Shown piece after piece: positions 33,836-42,521 of a stretch of 64,000 bases of DNA. Position 1 is the first letter of the stretch. Every line of letters starts with the position of its first letter. Source of the stretch: Palsa-504 sp963808315 (GTDB lineage: Bacteria > Actinomycetota > Actinomycetes > Streptosporangiales > Streptosporangiaceae); contig CAWEFK010000001.1 in assembly GCA_963808315.1 (NCBI GenBank), positions 1 to 64,000 of the forward strand, read 5' to 3'. A program made the translations under genes and the position numbers. Under the pieces are notes generated by a model. It saw only the letters and a program-made list of their open reading frames with translations. It had not been told where the DNA came from and made no database searches.

Positions 33836-35335
33836 TCATGCCGCCCCGGCCTGCAGACCGGAGTGCCCGCCGGACCCCTCCGCGGAGGCCTGGGTGGCCT
33901 TCAGGGCCGAGACGATGCGCCGGAACGTGGCGTGACGTTCGGCGTGGAAGGCGGCCATGGCCGGATCCGGTTCGGCCACGAGGTGGGCGGCCGGCGCCAG
34001 CGGTTCGCTGATGTCGTCAAAACTGAGCAGGCCGGCGGCGCGCGCCCCCAGCAGGGCCGCACCCCGGCCGGAGGCCGCGGGGACGTCCACGGCCCACAGC
34101 GGCAACCCAAGCACGTCGGCGAGCATCTGTCTCCAGCCGGCGTCCAGGGTCCCTCCGCCGGCGAGCCGCAGCCGCGGCGGACGCTGGCCGGCCAGCAGGG
34201 CGTCCAGGGTGTCCCGGATGGAGAACGCGGTCCCCTCCAGCGCGCACCGCAACAGAGACGTTCGGTCATCGGCTAGTGACAAAGCCGTCCAGGAGCCCCG
34301 CAGGGTCGGGTCGGAATACGGTGTCCGCTCTCCCGACAGGTGCGGGACGAAGATCGGGTCGTGCGCCTGGCCCGGATGATCGGCGCTGGCGTACAGCTCC
34401 GCCCAGGTGGCGTTCATGATCTCCCGGACCCAGTTCAGGCTCAGCCCGCCGCTGATGCTGGCGCCCATGTGGTACCAGCCGTCCGGGGTCGCGGACCGGT
34501 AGAGGTTGATCCCGGCGTCCGCCCGGCTGACCGGGGTGGCGCGAGACCGGATGACCTGAGCACCGGTGCCGATGGTCAGCTGAATGTCACCGCTGGCAGC
34601 GATTCCGCTGCCCAGCGCCGCCACCGCCGTGTCGGCGCCCCCGGCCGCGACGGGAATGCCCGCGGACAGCCCGAGCTCGGCGGCGGCCTCGGCCCTCAGG
34701 TGACCGGCCAGCGCCCCGGCCGAGGGCAGCAGCGGCGCCAGCAGCCTGGCGTCCAGGCCTAGCGCGCCGACCACCTCGTGGTCCCAGCGGTCGCCCGTCA
34801 CGTCGTACAGCAGGGTGGCCGAGGCATCACTGGGCTCGGCGTAGACCTGGCCGGTGAGGCGGGCCCTGAGCCAGTCCTTGGGCTGCAGCGCCCAGCGAGC
34901 TTCCCGGTACAGCTGCGGCTCGTGCTGGGCGATCCACACAAGCAGCGGTCCGGTCATGCCGGGGGCCAGCGGGTTGGCCAGCCTGGCCAGGGCACGCGAG
35001 CCGAGACGCCGGTAGGCGCGCAGGGACCCGGTGGCGCGGCTGTCGGCCCAGAGCAGGGCGGGACGAAGGGCCAGTCCGGCGGAGGAGGTCAGCACCAGAC
35101 CGTGCATCTGTCCCGACAATCCGATCGCCGACGGCCGCGCGCCCGCCACCTGGACGGCCTCGCGGGCACAGGCGGTCACCGCGCTCCACCAGTGGGCCGG
35201 CTCGCTCTCGGCGTAGCCGGCCGCGGCCGAGGTCACGGCGTAACCAGCCGACGCCTGAGACAGAACCTTGCCCTCGATGTCGAGGACGACCGCCTTGGCC
35301 GAGCTGGTGCCCAGGTCCAAGCCCAGGGTGCACAC
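33836..35335 (-). CDS. xylB: xylulokinase-like FGGY carbohydrate kinase
   Basis: A 499-residue kinase: the phosphate-1 loop LGLDLGTSSAKAVVLD at the N-terminus, SGQMHGLVL, LLWADSR, GTGAQVIRS and SGERTPY, and the adenosine motif LRLAGGGTLDAGWRQMLADVLGLP. The match to xylulokinase (QMHG, HLSGERTPYSDP) is good, so the probable reaction is D-xylulose to D-xylulose 5-phosphate. The GTG start at 35335 follows a 130-base stretch of GC-rich direct repeats. An alternative coupled start (ATG 35462 by the previous stop) is in another frame and would need a frameshift. It lies between two sugar dehydrogenases in the operon. Confidence 0.9.
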   Translation of the reverse strand: MCTLGLDLGTSSAKAVVLDIEGKVLSQASAGYAVTSAAAGYAESEPAHWWSAVTACAREAVQVAGARPSAIGLSGQMHGLVLTSSAGLALRPALLWADSRATGSLRAYRRLGSRALARLANPLAPGMTGPLLVWIAQHEPQLYREARWALQPKDWLRARLTGQVYAEPSDASATLLYDVTGDRWDHEVVGALGLDARLLAPLLPSAGALAGHLRAEAAAELGLSAGIPVAAGGADTAVAALGSGIAASGDIQLTIGTGAQVIRSRATPVSRADAGINLYRSATPDGWYHMGASISGGLSLNWVREIMNATWAELYASADHPGQAHDPIFVPHLSGERTPYSDPTLRGSWTALSLADDRTSLLRCALEGTAFSIRDTLDALLAGQRPPRLRLAGGGTLDAGWRQMLADVLGLPLWAVDVPAASGRGAALLGARAAGLLSFDDISEPLAPAAHLVAEPDPAMAAFHAERHATFRRIVSALKATQASAEGSGGHSGLQAGAA

Positions 35336-35467
35336 CGGGCCGACCGGGCCGACCGAGCCGACCGCCGCGGCCGGCCGGGGCTGGGCGGCCGGCGGGGCCA
35401 GGGCGGCCGACCGGGGCTGGGCGGCCGGCGGTCCCCGCCAGCGGCCGGGAATCAGCGTTCATCGGGG
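35336..35467. repeat. GC-rich imperfect repeats between dehydrogenase and xylulokinase
   Basis: Two copies of an approximately 37-bp unit containing CCGGGGCTGGGCGGCCGGCG, and short CGGGCCGAC repeats. On the minus strand an open frame from 35474 reads Gly/Arg/Pro repeats and enters the kinase gene out of frame, so this may be a degenerate N-terminal extension or only spacer. Confidence 0.5.
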
Positions 35468-36488
35468 TCAGCACTCAATGATGATCTTGTGGACCGTCCG
35501 GTCGCTGCGCAGCGCGTCGAGGGCGCGGGCGTAGTCGTCGAGTGCGAACCGGTGAGTGATGAGGCCGTCGGTGCGCGCCCGCCCGGTCCGCAGCGCCGCG
35601 ATCGCGGCCGGGAACGAGTCGATCTCGGCGAAGGATCCCTTGATGGTGATCTCGCGGCGAAACACGTCATACGGGCTGACCCGGACGAGGTCTTCGGGCT
35701 CGGTCACACCGTAAAACATCACCGTTCCGCCGCTCCTGGTCAAGGGCACGCATTGTTCCGACACGGCCGCCGACCCGGTGGCGTCCACCACGATGTCGAA
35801 ACCGCCGCCCGAGGCCGCCTTCAGCTTGGCAGCATCGCCGGGCAGATCCGCGCGATCCATCAGGAACGTGGCGTCGATCCCGAGGTCCTCGGCTCGCTTG
35901 AGCTTAAACGCCGAGGAGGCCGCCACCATCACGCTGGTCGCACCGCCGCGCGCGATGAGCTGGGATAGCAGCAGGCCGGTCGGGCCTGCGCCCGAAGACC
36001 AGGGCCGAGCTCCCGGGCCGGGGGCTGAGGGTCTGCACGCCGTGCATGGCGCACGCGGTGGGCTCGGTGAACACGGACGTGTCGGGGTCGATGCCGTCGG
36101 CGGAGAAGACCAGGTTGGCGGGAACGCAGACGTACTCGGCGAAGGATCCGGGCCAGTTCGTGCCGAGCCCCTTGAGGTTCGCGCACATCAACGTGCGCCC
36201 GATCCGGCAGTACTCGCAGTGCCCGCAGTTCATGTTGGGGTTGACCGAGACGTACTCACCGGCGCGGAAACCCTCGGTGCCCTCGCCCAGCGCGTCCACC
36301 GGCCCGACCAGTTCGTGGCCGGGGGTCAGGGGAAACTCGGCAAAGAATTTGCCGTTGTGAATATGCAGGTCAGTTCCGCAGATACCGGTTTGCTTGACTC
36401 GAACCCGCACCTCTCCTGGTTTCGGATCCGGGGTCGGGATCTCCTTGATCGTGAAACTGCCCGGGGCATCGTAGACAACGGCTTTCAT
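35468..36488 (-). pseudogene. second zinc-dependent sugar/polyol dehydrogenase, frameshifted at a C run
   Basis: N-terminal frame from ATG 36488: MKAVVYDAPGSFTIKEIP, TGICGTDLHIHNG (catalytic zinc), LTPGHELVG, and the structural zinc cluster NCGHCEYCRIGRTLMC. At 35991-35993 (CCC on the plus strand) one extra base turns the NAD motif LVFGAGPTGLLLSQL into a nonsense frame. The rest (SVMVAASSAFKLKRAEDLG to TVHKIIIEC) is intact in the next frame down to 35468. Corrected length about 339 residues, as in other MDR dehydrogenases. It follows the ABC permease gene in the same operon. Confidence 0.85.
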
Positions 36489-36539
36489 GCTGCTCCTTAG
36501 GCGGGGTGAGCCATACGGTCATCAGCTCGCGACGGGACA

Positions 36540-36569
36540 GCCAGAGCCCGCGCTAGCGCGGGCTCTGGC
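36540..36569. terminator. perfect 30-base hairpin between permease and dehydrogenase genes
   Basis: GCCAGAGCCCGCGCT followed directly by its complement makes a perfect palindrome of 15-bp arms. It lies in the 113-base gap between the ABC permease stop and the dehydrogenase start on the minus strand. It may reduce read-through or stabilise the transporter mRNA 3' end. Confidence 0.8.
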
Positions 36570-36601
36570 CGGGTACCCGGCTGTCGGCGGGGCGGCCACG
36601 G

Positions 36602-37717
36602 TCATTCCCGGGCCGGTGCTGCCTGCCTGCTGCTGGTCAGGTGAGCGAGCAGGCTGTTCATGGTCGGCTTGCCCGTGCTGCCCCGCAGGGCCGCGGTGCG
36701 TCGCCGCTGGTCGACGTAGACGGCGGCGATGAGGACGGCCCCGACGACCACCTGCTGCCAGAACGGCTGGATGCCGATGATGACGAACCCGTTCTGCAGC
36801 GTGGCCGGGATGAACAGCCCGATGACGCTGCCGAAGATGGACCCGTAGCCACCGAACAGGCTGGTGCCGCCGATGACGACGCCTGCGATCACGGACAGGT
36901 TGGTGGAACTCTGGCCGCCGATCGTGGTCGACTGGAAGAACGCCAGGTTGAGCCATCCGGCCAACCCGGCGAGCAGGCCGGACAGGGCGTAGATCATGAT
37001 CAGGTGACGGTTGACGTTCAGGCCGGAGCGCCGGCCCGCCTCGGGGTTTGACCCGAGGGCGAAGGTGTGCAGGCCGAACCGGGTCCGGTGCAAGATCACG
37101 ATCCCGATCACCACCACGACCGCGGCGACGACGGCCAGATCGGGGATCTGCCAGACGATATTGCCGAACCCGATGGAGTTAACCATCACGGTCGGAATGT
37201 TGCGCAGGTCCACGCCCCCGGTGATCACCTCGGCCAGTCCCAGGGCCATTCCCAGGGTGCCGAGGGTGACGATGAGGGGGGGAACCTTGGCCCGGGCGAT
37301 GAGGAATCCGTTGATCGACCCCCACCCGAGCCCGCAGCCGACGGCCACCAGCAGCCCGATGATGGCGGCCCCCCAGCCCTGGCCGCCCATGGCCGCCATC
37401 GCCTTGTCGGCGACGACGCCGCTGAAGACCAGGACACTGCCTACCGACAGGTCGATGCCGCCGGTGATGATGACGAAGGTCATGCCGACACCAAGCACCG
37501 CCAGGATGGCGGTGTTCTGCACGATCCCGCGGATGTTGAACACCGTCAGGAAAGCGCTTGGCTTCATGACCGAGAAGATGACGATGATCACGGCGAGCAG
37601 GATGATGATCCGCAGCGCCTGCAGCCGGGCCAGTCGCGCGAGCCGGCCGGACGGTGTTTCCTCGCTCGGCGCCACCTCGGCGGGCGCGGGCGGCGGCACG
37701 GTTCCCTGGGCGGTCAT
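36602..37717 (-). CDS. sugar ABC transporter permease (RbsC/FrcC type)
   Basis: A 371-residue BPD_transp_2 permease with about ten helices. Typical motifs: GGIDLSVGSVLVFSGVVAD, ARAKVPPLIVTLGTLGMALGLAEVITGG, SNPEAGRRSGLNVNRH and GGTSLFGGYGSIFGSVIG. The N-terminus is cytoplasmic and rich in Pro/Ala/Glu. Start ATG 37717 overlaps the stop of the ATPase gene by 4 bp. With the ATPase and the divergently encoded binding protein at 38854 it forms an importer for a pentose, hexulose or polyol. Confidence 0.93.
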   Translation of the reverse strand: MTAQGTVPPPAPAEVAPSEETPSGRLARLARLQALRIIILLAVIIVIFSVMKPSAFLTVFNIRGIVQNTAILAVLGVGMTFVIITGGIDLSVGSVLVFSGVVADKAMAAMGGQGWGAAIIGLLVAVGCGLGWGSINGFLIARAKVPPLIVTLGTLGMALGLAEVITGGVDLRNIPTVMVNSIGFGNIVWQIPDLAVVAAVVVVIGIVILHRTRFGLHTFALGSNPEAGRRSGLNVNRHLIMIYALSGLLAGLAGWLNLAFFQSTTIGGQSSTNLSVIAGVVIGGTSLFGGYGSIFGSVIGLFIPATLQNGFVIIGIQPFWQQVVVGAVLIAAVYVDQRRRTAALRGSTGKPTMNSLLAHLTSSRQAAPARE

Positions 37718-38475
37718 GACTGGTTCTCCTGAGTTACGGCGCCGGTCATCGCTCCGACCAACTCCTCCATCGTGGTGTCCTTGGCGCGGTAGGTGGCCAC
37801 CCGCCGGCCGAGCCGCATGACCTGCACCTCGTCGGCGACCTGGATCACGTGGGGCATCGAGTGGCTGATGAACACCACGCCCAGCCCGCGGTCGCGGACC
37901 CGGCGGATCAGGTCAAGGACGCCCTTGGTCTGCACCACCCCGAGGGCGGCGGTGGGCTCGTCGAGCAGGATGACCCGCTTCGCCCAGGCGGCCGCGCGGG
38001 CCACCGCGACGGCCTGCTTCTGGCCGCCGGACATGGCGCCGATGCTGCCGGAGAAGTTGCGGACGGTGGCCCCGAGCTCGTCGAACGCCTTCTTGCTTCC
38101 GGCCAGCATGTCCGTGTTGTTCATGAATCCCAGCCGCCCCATGATGCCGGTGCGCATGACCTCGCGGCCGAGGTACATGTTCTGCACCGGGTTCAGGTGC
38201 GGGGCCAGGGCCAGGTCCTGGTAGACGGTCTCGATGCCGTACTCGCGCGCCTCGACGGGCCCAGCGATCGTCACGGGCTTGCCGTCGACCAGGATCTGCC
38301 CCGACGTCGGAGTCTCGGTGCCGGACAAGATCTTGACCAGCGTGCTCTTACCGGCCCCGTTGTCCCCGATGAGCGCCACCACCTCGCCGGCTTGTACCTC
38401 GAAGTTGGCACCCGATAGCGCGCTGACGTGGCCGTACAACTTGGTGATGTCCCGTGCTTCAAGCGCAAGGCTCAT
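37714..38475 (-). CDS. sugar ABC transporter ATPase (FrcA-like, single domain)
   Basis: A 253-residue ATPase. Walker A GDNGAGKST, the Q-loop YQDLALAPHL, the signature MSGGQKQAVAVARA, Walker B VILLDEPTAALG and the switch His in VFISHSMPHV are all present. Unlike RbsA, which has two nucleotide-binding halves, it has only one, as in FrcA of the fructose importer. First gene of the minus-strand operon; its promoter lies in the 38476-38853 region with the two inverted 18-bp boxes. Confidence 0.93.
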   Translation of the reverse strand: MSLALEARDITKLYGHVSALSGANFEVQAGEVVALIGDNGAGKSTLVKILSGTETPTSGQILVDGKPVTIAGPVEAREYGIETVYQDLALAPHLNPVQNMYLGREVMRTGIMGRLGFMNNTDMLAGSKKAFDELGATVRNFSGSIGAMSGGQKQAVAVARAAAWAKRVILLDEPTAALGVVQTKGVLDLIRRVRDRGLGVVFISHSMPHVIQVADEVQVMRLGRRVATYRAKDTTMEELVGAMTGAVTQENQS

Positions 38476-38582
38476 CGAACCACTCCTTATTTACCGCAGT
38501 AGCCACCGAAGCGGCAGAATCAGGGCCGACTCCGCAACGCTGCTGTAACTATGCCGCAATGTTTTACGAAGAGAGTGCTCCT

Positions 38583-38600
38583 TCATGTCACCGATGTCAA
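38583..38600 (-). promoter_or_regulatory. 18-bp regulatory box of the importer operon (inverted copy)
   Basis: TTGACATCGGTGACATGA on the minus strand, identical to the plus-strand copy at 38675-38692. It contains two direct TGACAT hexamers 9 bp apart, and its first six bases are a perfect -35 hexamer for the ATPase operon direction. Confidence 0.7.
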
Positions 38601-38674
38601 GATCTGAATCCGAAACGATACATGCTGACCAGAGTCCCCAAGTTGAGTCGGAAAAAGAACAATGAACCGGAGTA

Positions 38675-38692
38675 TTGACATCGGTGACATGA
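38675..38692 (+). promoter_or_regulatory. 18-bp regulatory box of the binding-protein gene
   Basis: TTGACATCGGTGACATGA, the exact inverted partner of 38583-38600. TTGACA could serve as -35 with CAAGAT at 38699-38704 as -10 (18-base spacer), so a protein bound to the TGACAT pair would block the promoter. The binding-protein start is 160 bases downstream. Confidence 0.7.
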
Positions 38693-38853
38693 CTGCTGCA
38701 AGATCGAGCCGTCATGTTTCCGCGAGATTACCGACAGCTGAACATGAGGGTCAGCCGGACGCCCGCGGGCCGGGGCTTCCGCACGCTCACTCGATTCGTG
38801 CGCGGTCGTTTCCGGGGCCGGCAGCCGACCCACTTTCACGCGAAGGAGCAAGT

Positions 38854-39903
38854 ATGAAGCGGTTTTTGGTGGTACCGACCGCGGGTGCGGCGGCAGTCAT
38901 GCTGCTGGCCCTCACGGCGGCGTGTTCGTCCTCTAGCTCGACCTCGGGCGCGGCCTCGAGCACAACCGGCGGCTCGACCGCCGGATCGACCGCCGGATCG
39001 GGCAGCGGATCGGGCAGCGGCAAGACCTACAAGATGACGTTCATCCAGGGCGTGGCGGGTGACGGCTTCTACGTCACGATGGGCTGCGGCATGCAGGCCG
39101 AGGCCAAGAAGCTCGGTAACGTCACCGTCAACATCCAGGGCCCCGCGCAGTTCGACCCCACGCTGCAGAACCCGATCATCGAGTCGGTCACGGCGGCCAA
39201 GCCTGACGCGATCCTGATCGCTCCCGACGACGTGACGGCCAGCCGGGATCCGATCGCCCAGGCCATGAGCGCGGGCATCAAGGTCGTTCTCGTCGACACC
39301 ACGCTGAACGACCCGTCCGGAGCCATCTCACAGATCTCCTCCGACAACCTGGCCGGCGGGGCCGACGCCTTCGCCGCGGTCAAGCAGCTCGTGCCCGGCG
39401 GCGGCCAGGTGCTCGTGGTCAACACCAAGCCCGGCATCAGCACCACCGACCAGCGCACCTCGGGCTTCGCGGCCGCGGCCAAGGCCGACCCGAAGTTCTC
39501 CTACGTCGGCGTGCAGTACGACAACGACACCGCCTCCCTGGCCGCGCAGGTCACGCTGGCGGCCCTGCAGAAGAACCCCGGCATCGTCGCCATCTTCGCG
39601 ACCAACCTGTTCTCCGCCGAGGGTGCCGCGACCGGAATCCGGCAGGCCGGCAAGTCAGGCAAGGTCAAGATCGTGGGATTCGACGCCGAGCCTGACGAGA
39701 TCACCGCGCTGCAGCAGGGCACGGTGCAGGCACTCATCGCCCAGTCGCCGTACGTGATCGGGACCAACGCGGTGGACCAGGCCCTCGATGCCCTGACCGG
39801 CAAGGCGACCACCCCGAAGATCGGCACCAAGTTCACCATCATCACCAACGCCAACCTGAGCTCGGCCGCCAGCCAGGCAGCGATCTACAAGACCAGCTGC
39901 TGA
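38854..39903 (+). CDS. sugar-binding lipoprotein of the RbsB/periplasmic-binding type 1 family
   Basis: A 349-residue protein with a lipoprotein signal (LLALTAACSSSS) and a long Ser/Gly/Thr linker. The binding domain reads KMTFIQGVAGDGFYVTMGCGMQAEAKKLG, PDAILIAPDDVTASRDPI, VVLVDTTLND, KIVGFDAEPDEITALQQGTVQALIAQSPYVIG, as in RbsB relatives. AAGGAG at 38843-38848 lies five bases before ATG 38854. It serves the ATPase/permease pair encoded on the other strand. Two cysteines (mature CGM, final SC) could form a disulfide. Confidence 0.92.
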   Translation: MKRFLVVPTAGAAAVMLLALTAACSSSSSTSGAASSTTGGSTAGSTAGSGSGSGSGKTYKMTFIQGVAGDGFYVTMGCGMQAEAKKLGNVTVNIQGPAQFDPTLQNPIIESVTAAKPDAILIAPDDVTASRDPIAQAMSAGIKVVLVDTTLNDPSGAISQISSDNLAGGADAFAAVKQLVPGGGQVLVVNTKPGISTTDQRTSGFAAAAKADPKFSYVGVQYDNDTASLAAQVTLAALQKNPGIVAIFATNLFSAEGAATGIRQAGKSGKVKIVGFDAEPDEITALQQGTVQALIAQSPYVIGTNAVDQALDALTGKATTPKIGTKFTIITNANLSSAASQAAIYKTSC

Positions 39904-39934
39904 TTTAGCGCCGTCGGTATACTTCCGGTGGATT

Positions 39935-39960
39935 GGTCCCCCGGCGCGAACCGGGGGACC
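39935..39960. terminator. hairpin terminator after the binding-protein gene
   Basis: GGTCCCCCGG, loop CGCGAA, then CCGGGGGACC: a perfect 10-bp stem 31 bases after the stop and before the LacI gene. It probably limits expression of the downstream regulator relative to the abundant binding protein. Confidence 0.85.
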
Positions 39961-40046
39961 TTCGCCGCCACCGCGGCGCCGCTCGAAGCTGCCGAATACG
40001 CCCAGGAAGTCGCCAGAGCAGGCGCCCAGTCTGGAGGCGATCCTCG

Positions 40047-41048
40047 ATGACCACCATGCGCGATGTCGCGCGCATCGCCGGAGTCAGCGCGAAGACCGTA
40101 TCCCGGGTCTTCAACGATGACCCGCACGTCACCGAAGAAACCCGCGAGCGGGTTCGCTGGGCGATGCAGAAGCTGAACTACGTGCCGAACATGCTGGCCC
40201 GCAGTTTCCGGGCCGGCTCGGACGCCGCGGTCGGCCTGGCCGTTCCGGACCTCGGCGATCCGTTCTTCGCCGAGATGACCTCCAGCATCGAGATCGACCT
40301 GGTCGGGCGCGGCATGGCGGTCGTGGTGACCAGCCTGGGCCGGGGCGCCGACAGCGAACGTTCGGCGCTTGAGGCGCTGCTCAGACGTCAGATCAGCGGC
40401 CTTATCGTGGCCTGCGTGAGCGCGGACCAGGGCTACCTGGCCGCGTGGCAGGAGCGGACGCCGATGGTGTTCGTCGACCGGGCGCCGAAGGGGCTTTCCG
40501 GCGTGTACGTGATCGAGGACGATCTGGGGGGCGCCCGTCAGGCGGTCGGGCACCTGGCCAGCTACGGGCACCGGCGCGTCGCCTTCTTCGGTGTCACCAC
40601 TCACGTCACCACCACCCAGCGACGGTTGAAGGGCTACCGGTCGGCGGTGGCCGAGAACGGACTGGACGACAGTCCCGATCTCATCTGCATCCCCGCCGAG
40701 TCGGCCGACGAAGCCGCCGCCGTCCTGGTGAAGCGGCTGGAGGCACCGAACGCGCCCACGGCCGTCTTCTCCTCGACCATCCTGTGCACGATGTCGCTCG
40801 TGCTGGCCTTGCAGCGGGCCGGGCGCACCGATATCGCCCTGGTCGGGTTTGGCGATATCCCCATGGCGGCGGCGCTGGCCCCGGCGGTGACGGTTCTCGA
40901 CCAAGACCCGGCCGGGCTCGGGCGCATCGCCGTCGAACGGCTCGTCCAGCGCATCGAAGACCCGCATACCCCGGTCCGCCGCCGGACGGTTCTCCCGGTT
41001 CACCTGATCCCGCGCGGATCGGGCGAATTGCCGCCCGCGCGCCCCTGA
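40047..41048 (+). CDS. LacI family transcriptional regulator 1 of the sugar cluster
   Basis: A 333-residue repressor: MTTMRDVARIAGVSAKTVSRVFNDDPHV is the DNA-binding part with the hinge helix NMLARSFR, and the effector core includes VGLAVPDLGDPFFAEM and VGFGDIPMAAALAPAVTVLDQDP. GGAGG nine bases before ATG 40047 supports the start. Downstream of the importer binding-protein gene and upstream of a second LacI gene. It shares 40 percent or more of visible residues with the second one (same VFxDRPAP/DFPMADAL blocks), so they are paralogues. Confidence 0.9.
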   Translation: MTTMRDVARIAGVSAKTVSRVFNDDPHVTEETRERVRWAMQKLNYVPNMLARSFRAGSDAAVGLAVPDLGDPFFAEMTSSIEIDLVGRGMAVVVTSLGRGADSERSALEALLRRQISGLIVACVSADQGYLAAWQERTPMVFVDRAPKGLSGVYVIEDDLGGARQAVGHLASYGHRRVAFFGVTTHVTTTQRRLKGYRSAVAENGLDDSPDLICIPAESADEAAAVLVKRLEAPNAPTAVFSSTILCTMSLVLALQRAGRTDIALVGFGDIPMAAALAPAVTVLDQDPAGLGRIAVERLVQRIEDPHTPVRRRTVLPVHLIPRGSGELPPARP

Positions 41049-41322
41049 TCGGACGACTGCGGCCGGGCTGTGGGACCAGCTCGTGCAGGCACTCCTCGCG
41101 CAGGCCCGGGACGGCCTGCCCACGGTGACCTGTCCCCCCTGTTCGCCCTGTTCGCCGGGAAACGCCGATCGATCCTTAGCGTCACAGCACACGTTTCTCG
41201 TCACTCGCGCGCGGGAACCGACGCGGGTGCATACGGTCGCCGATGCGGCAGAATGCGGCACCGTACCGACTCTTTGCGGTAGAAAGCCACATCCACTGAC
41301 TGCCATAGGAGGCGGGCGCCGT

Positions 41323-41336
41323 TGCCATCGATGGCA
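41323..41336. promoter_or_regulatory. LacI-type operator, copy 1
   Basis: TGCCATCGATGGCA, a perfect 14-bp palindrome with central CG, repeated 34 bp downstream. It lies upstream of the second LacI gene. Confidence 0.75.
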
Positions 41337-41356
41337 GCGTATGACAAACTTTGGTA

Positions 41357-41370
41357 TGCCATCGATGGCA
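41357..41370. promoter_or_regulatory. LacI-type operator, copy 2
   Basis: Identical TGCCATCGATGGCA palindrome. The spacing of the centres (34 bp, about three helical turns) would let two dimers bind on one face of the DNA. The likely binder is the LacI protein encoded just downstream, or its paralogue. Confidence 0.75.
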
Positions 41371-41395
41371 AACTGGGAGCAGGCGGACGCGGTGC

Positions 41396-41498
41396 GGGCC
41401 GACGGAGCGCACGCGGGCGGAGCGCACGCGGGCGGAGCGCACGCGCGGAGCGCGACGGCGCACGCGGGCGGAGCGCAGGCGGGCGGAGCGCGGGGGGC
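41396..41498. repeat. GCGGGCGGAGCGCAC-type tandem repeats in the 5' region of the second LacI gene
   Basis: About six imperfect 15-bp units between the double operator and the start of the LacI gene. The open frame through them reads Arg/Ser/Ala/Gly repeats and is probably leader rather than coding sequence. Confidence 0.7.
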
Positions 41499-41504
41499 GG
41501 ACGA

Positions 41505-42521
41505 GTGGGCGTGAGCAGGTTGCTCGACGTGGCCAACGCGGCGGGGGTGAGCTTGCGGACCGCTTCGCGGGTGCTGAATGACGATCCCCGCGTCGCGGCG
41601 GGCACCCGGCAGCGCGTCCGGGACGCGATGGTCGAGCTGAGGTTCTCACCGGATGCGATGGCCAGGTCGCTGCGGGCGGGCACGGACACCGCGATCGGGT
41701 TCGTGGTGGAATCCATCTCCGATCCGTTCTTCGCCCAGGTCATCGACGCGGTGGAACAAGAGATGTCCCGCCAGGGCCGGTCCGTGCTCGTCACAAGCAC
41801 CCGGCGCGACGCGGGCTGGGAGCGCGACGTCATCGGGCGCATGCTGCAGCGGCGGGTAGCCGGGCTGCTGCTCTGCCCCACCGGCGAGAGCCATGCCTGG
41901 CTCGACCCGGAGCGCGTGCCTGTCGTGCTGGTCGACCGGCCGGCGCCCGGGCTGTCGGCGGACCTGGTCGAGATAGACGACCACCGCGCCGCCTTCGACG
42001 CCGTCACGCATCTGGCCGCCCGCGGGCACCGGCGCATCGCCTACGTCGGCGACACACCCGCCATCCCGACCTCTGCCGCCCGCCTGCGCGGTTACCGCGA
42101 CGCCCTGGCCCATCACCGGATCGAGGTGGACGAGGACCTGGTGCGCTGTGACGGGGCGACCAGCCGGGCCGCGGCCCGCGCGGTGTCCGCCTTGATCGGC
42201 GACGACGCGGAGACATCGGAAAGCCGCGGAAGCCGCCCGCCGACCGCGATCTTCAGCGCCACCACGCGGGCGTCGCTTGGCGTGGTACCGGCCCTGCACG
42301 CCGCCCGGCGCACCGACATCGCTCTCGTCGCGTTCGGCGACTTCCCGATGGCCGATGCCCTCCGGCCGGCCGTCACCGTGGTCGACCATCCCGGTGAGGA
42401 GATCGGGCGGGTGGCCGCCGCCCGGCTCCTCGCGCGGCTGGGTCAGCCTGGGCTGCCGGTGCGCAGGATCCGGGTTCCGGCCCCGATCGTCGAGCGTGGA
42501 TCCGGGGAGCTACGCCCGTGA
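41505..42521 (+). CDS. LacI family transcriptional regulator 2 of the sugar cluster
   Basis: About 338 residues from GTG 41505, or 336 from GTG 41511 (SRLLDVANAAGVSLRTASRVLN); the frame is open further upstream through repeats, but the helix-turn-helix begins here. The core has IGFVVESISDPFFAQVIDAVE and VAFGDFPMADALRPAVTVVDHP. The double TGCCATCGATGGCA operator lies 135-180 bases upstream, fitting autoregulation. Its stop overlaps the start of the FGGY kinase gene by 4 bp, so it very likely controls the kinase-aldolase operon. Confidence 0.88.
   Translation: MGVSRLLDVANAAGVSLRTASRVLNDDPRVAAGTRQRVRDAMVELRFSPDAMARSLRAGTDTAIGFVVESISDPFFAQVIDAVEQEMSRQGRSVLVTSTRRDAGWERDVIGRMLQRRVAGLLLCPTGESHAWLDPERVPVVLVDRPAPGLSADLVEIDDHRAAFDAVTHLAARGHRRIAYVGDTPAIPTSAARLRGYRDALAHHRIEVDEDLVRCDGATSRAAARAVSALIGDDAETSESRGSRPPTAIFSATTRASLGVVPALHAARRTDIALVAFGDFPMADALRPAVTVVDHPGEEIGRVAAARLLARLGQPGLPVRRIRVPAPIVERGSGELRP

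Noticed and set aside
35337..35474. N-terminal extension of the xylulokinase from ATG 35462
   Set aside because: It is out of frame with the kinase and consists of Gly/Arg/Pro repeats; the GTG at 35335 gives a normal FGGY start.
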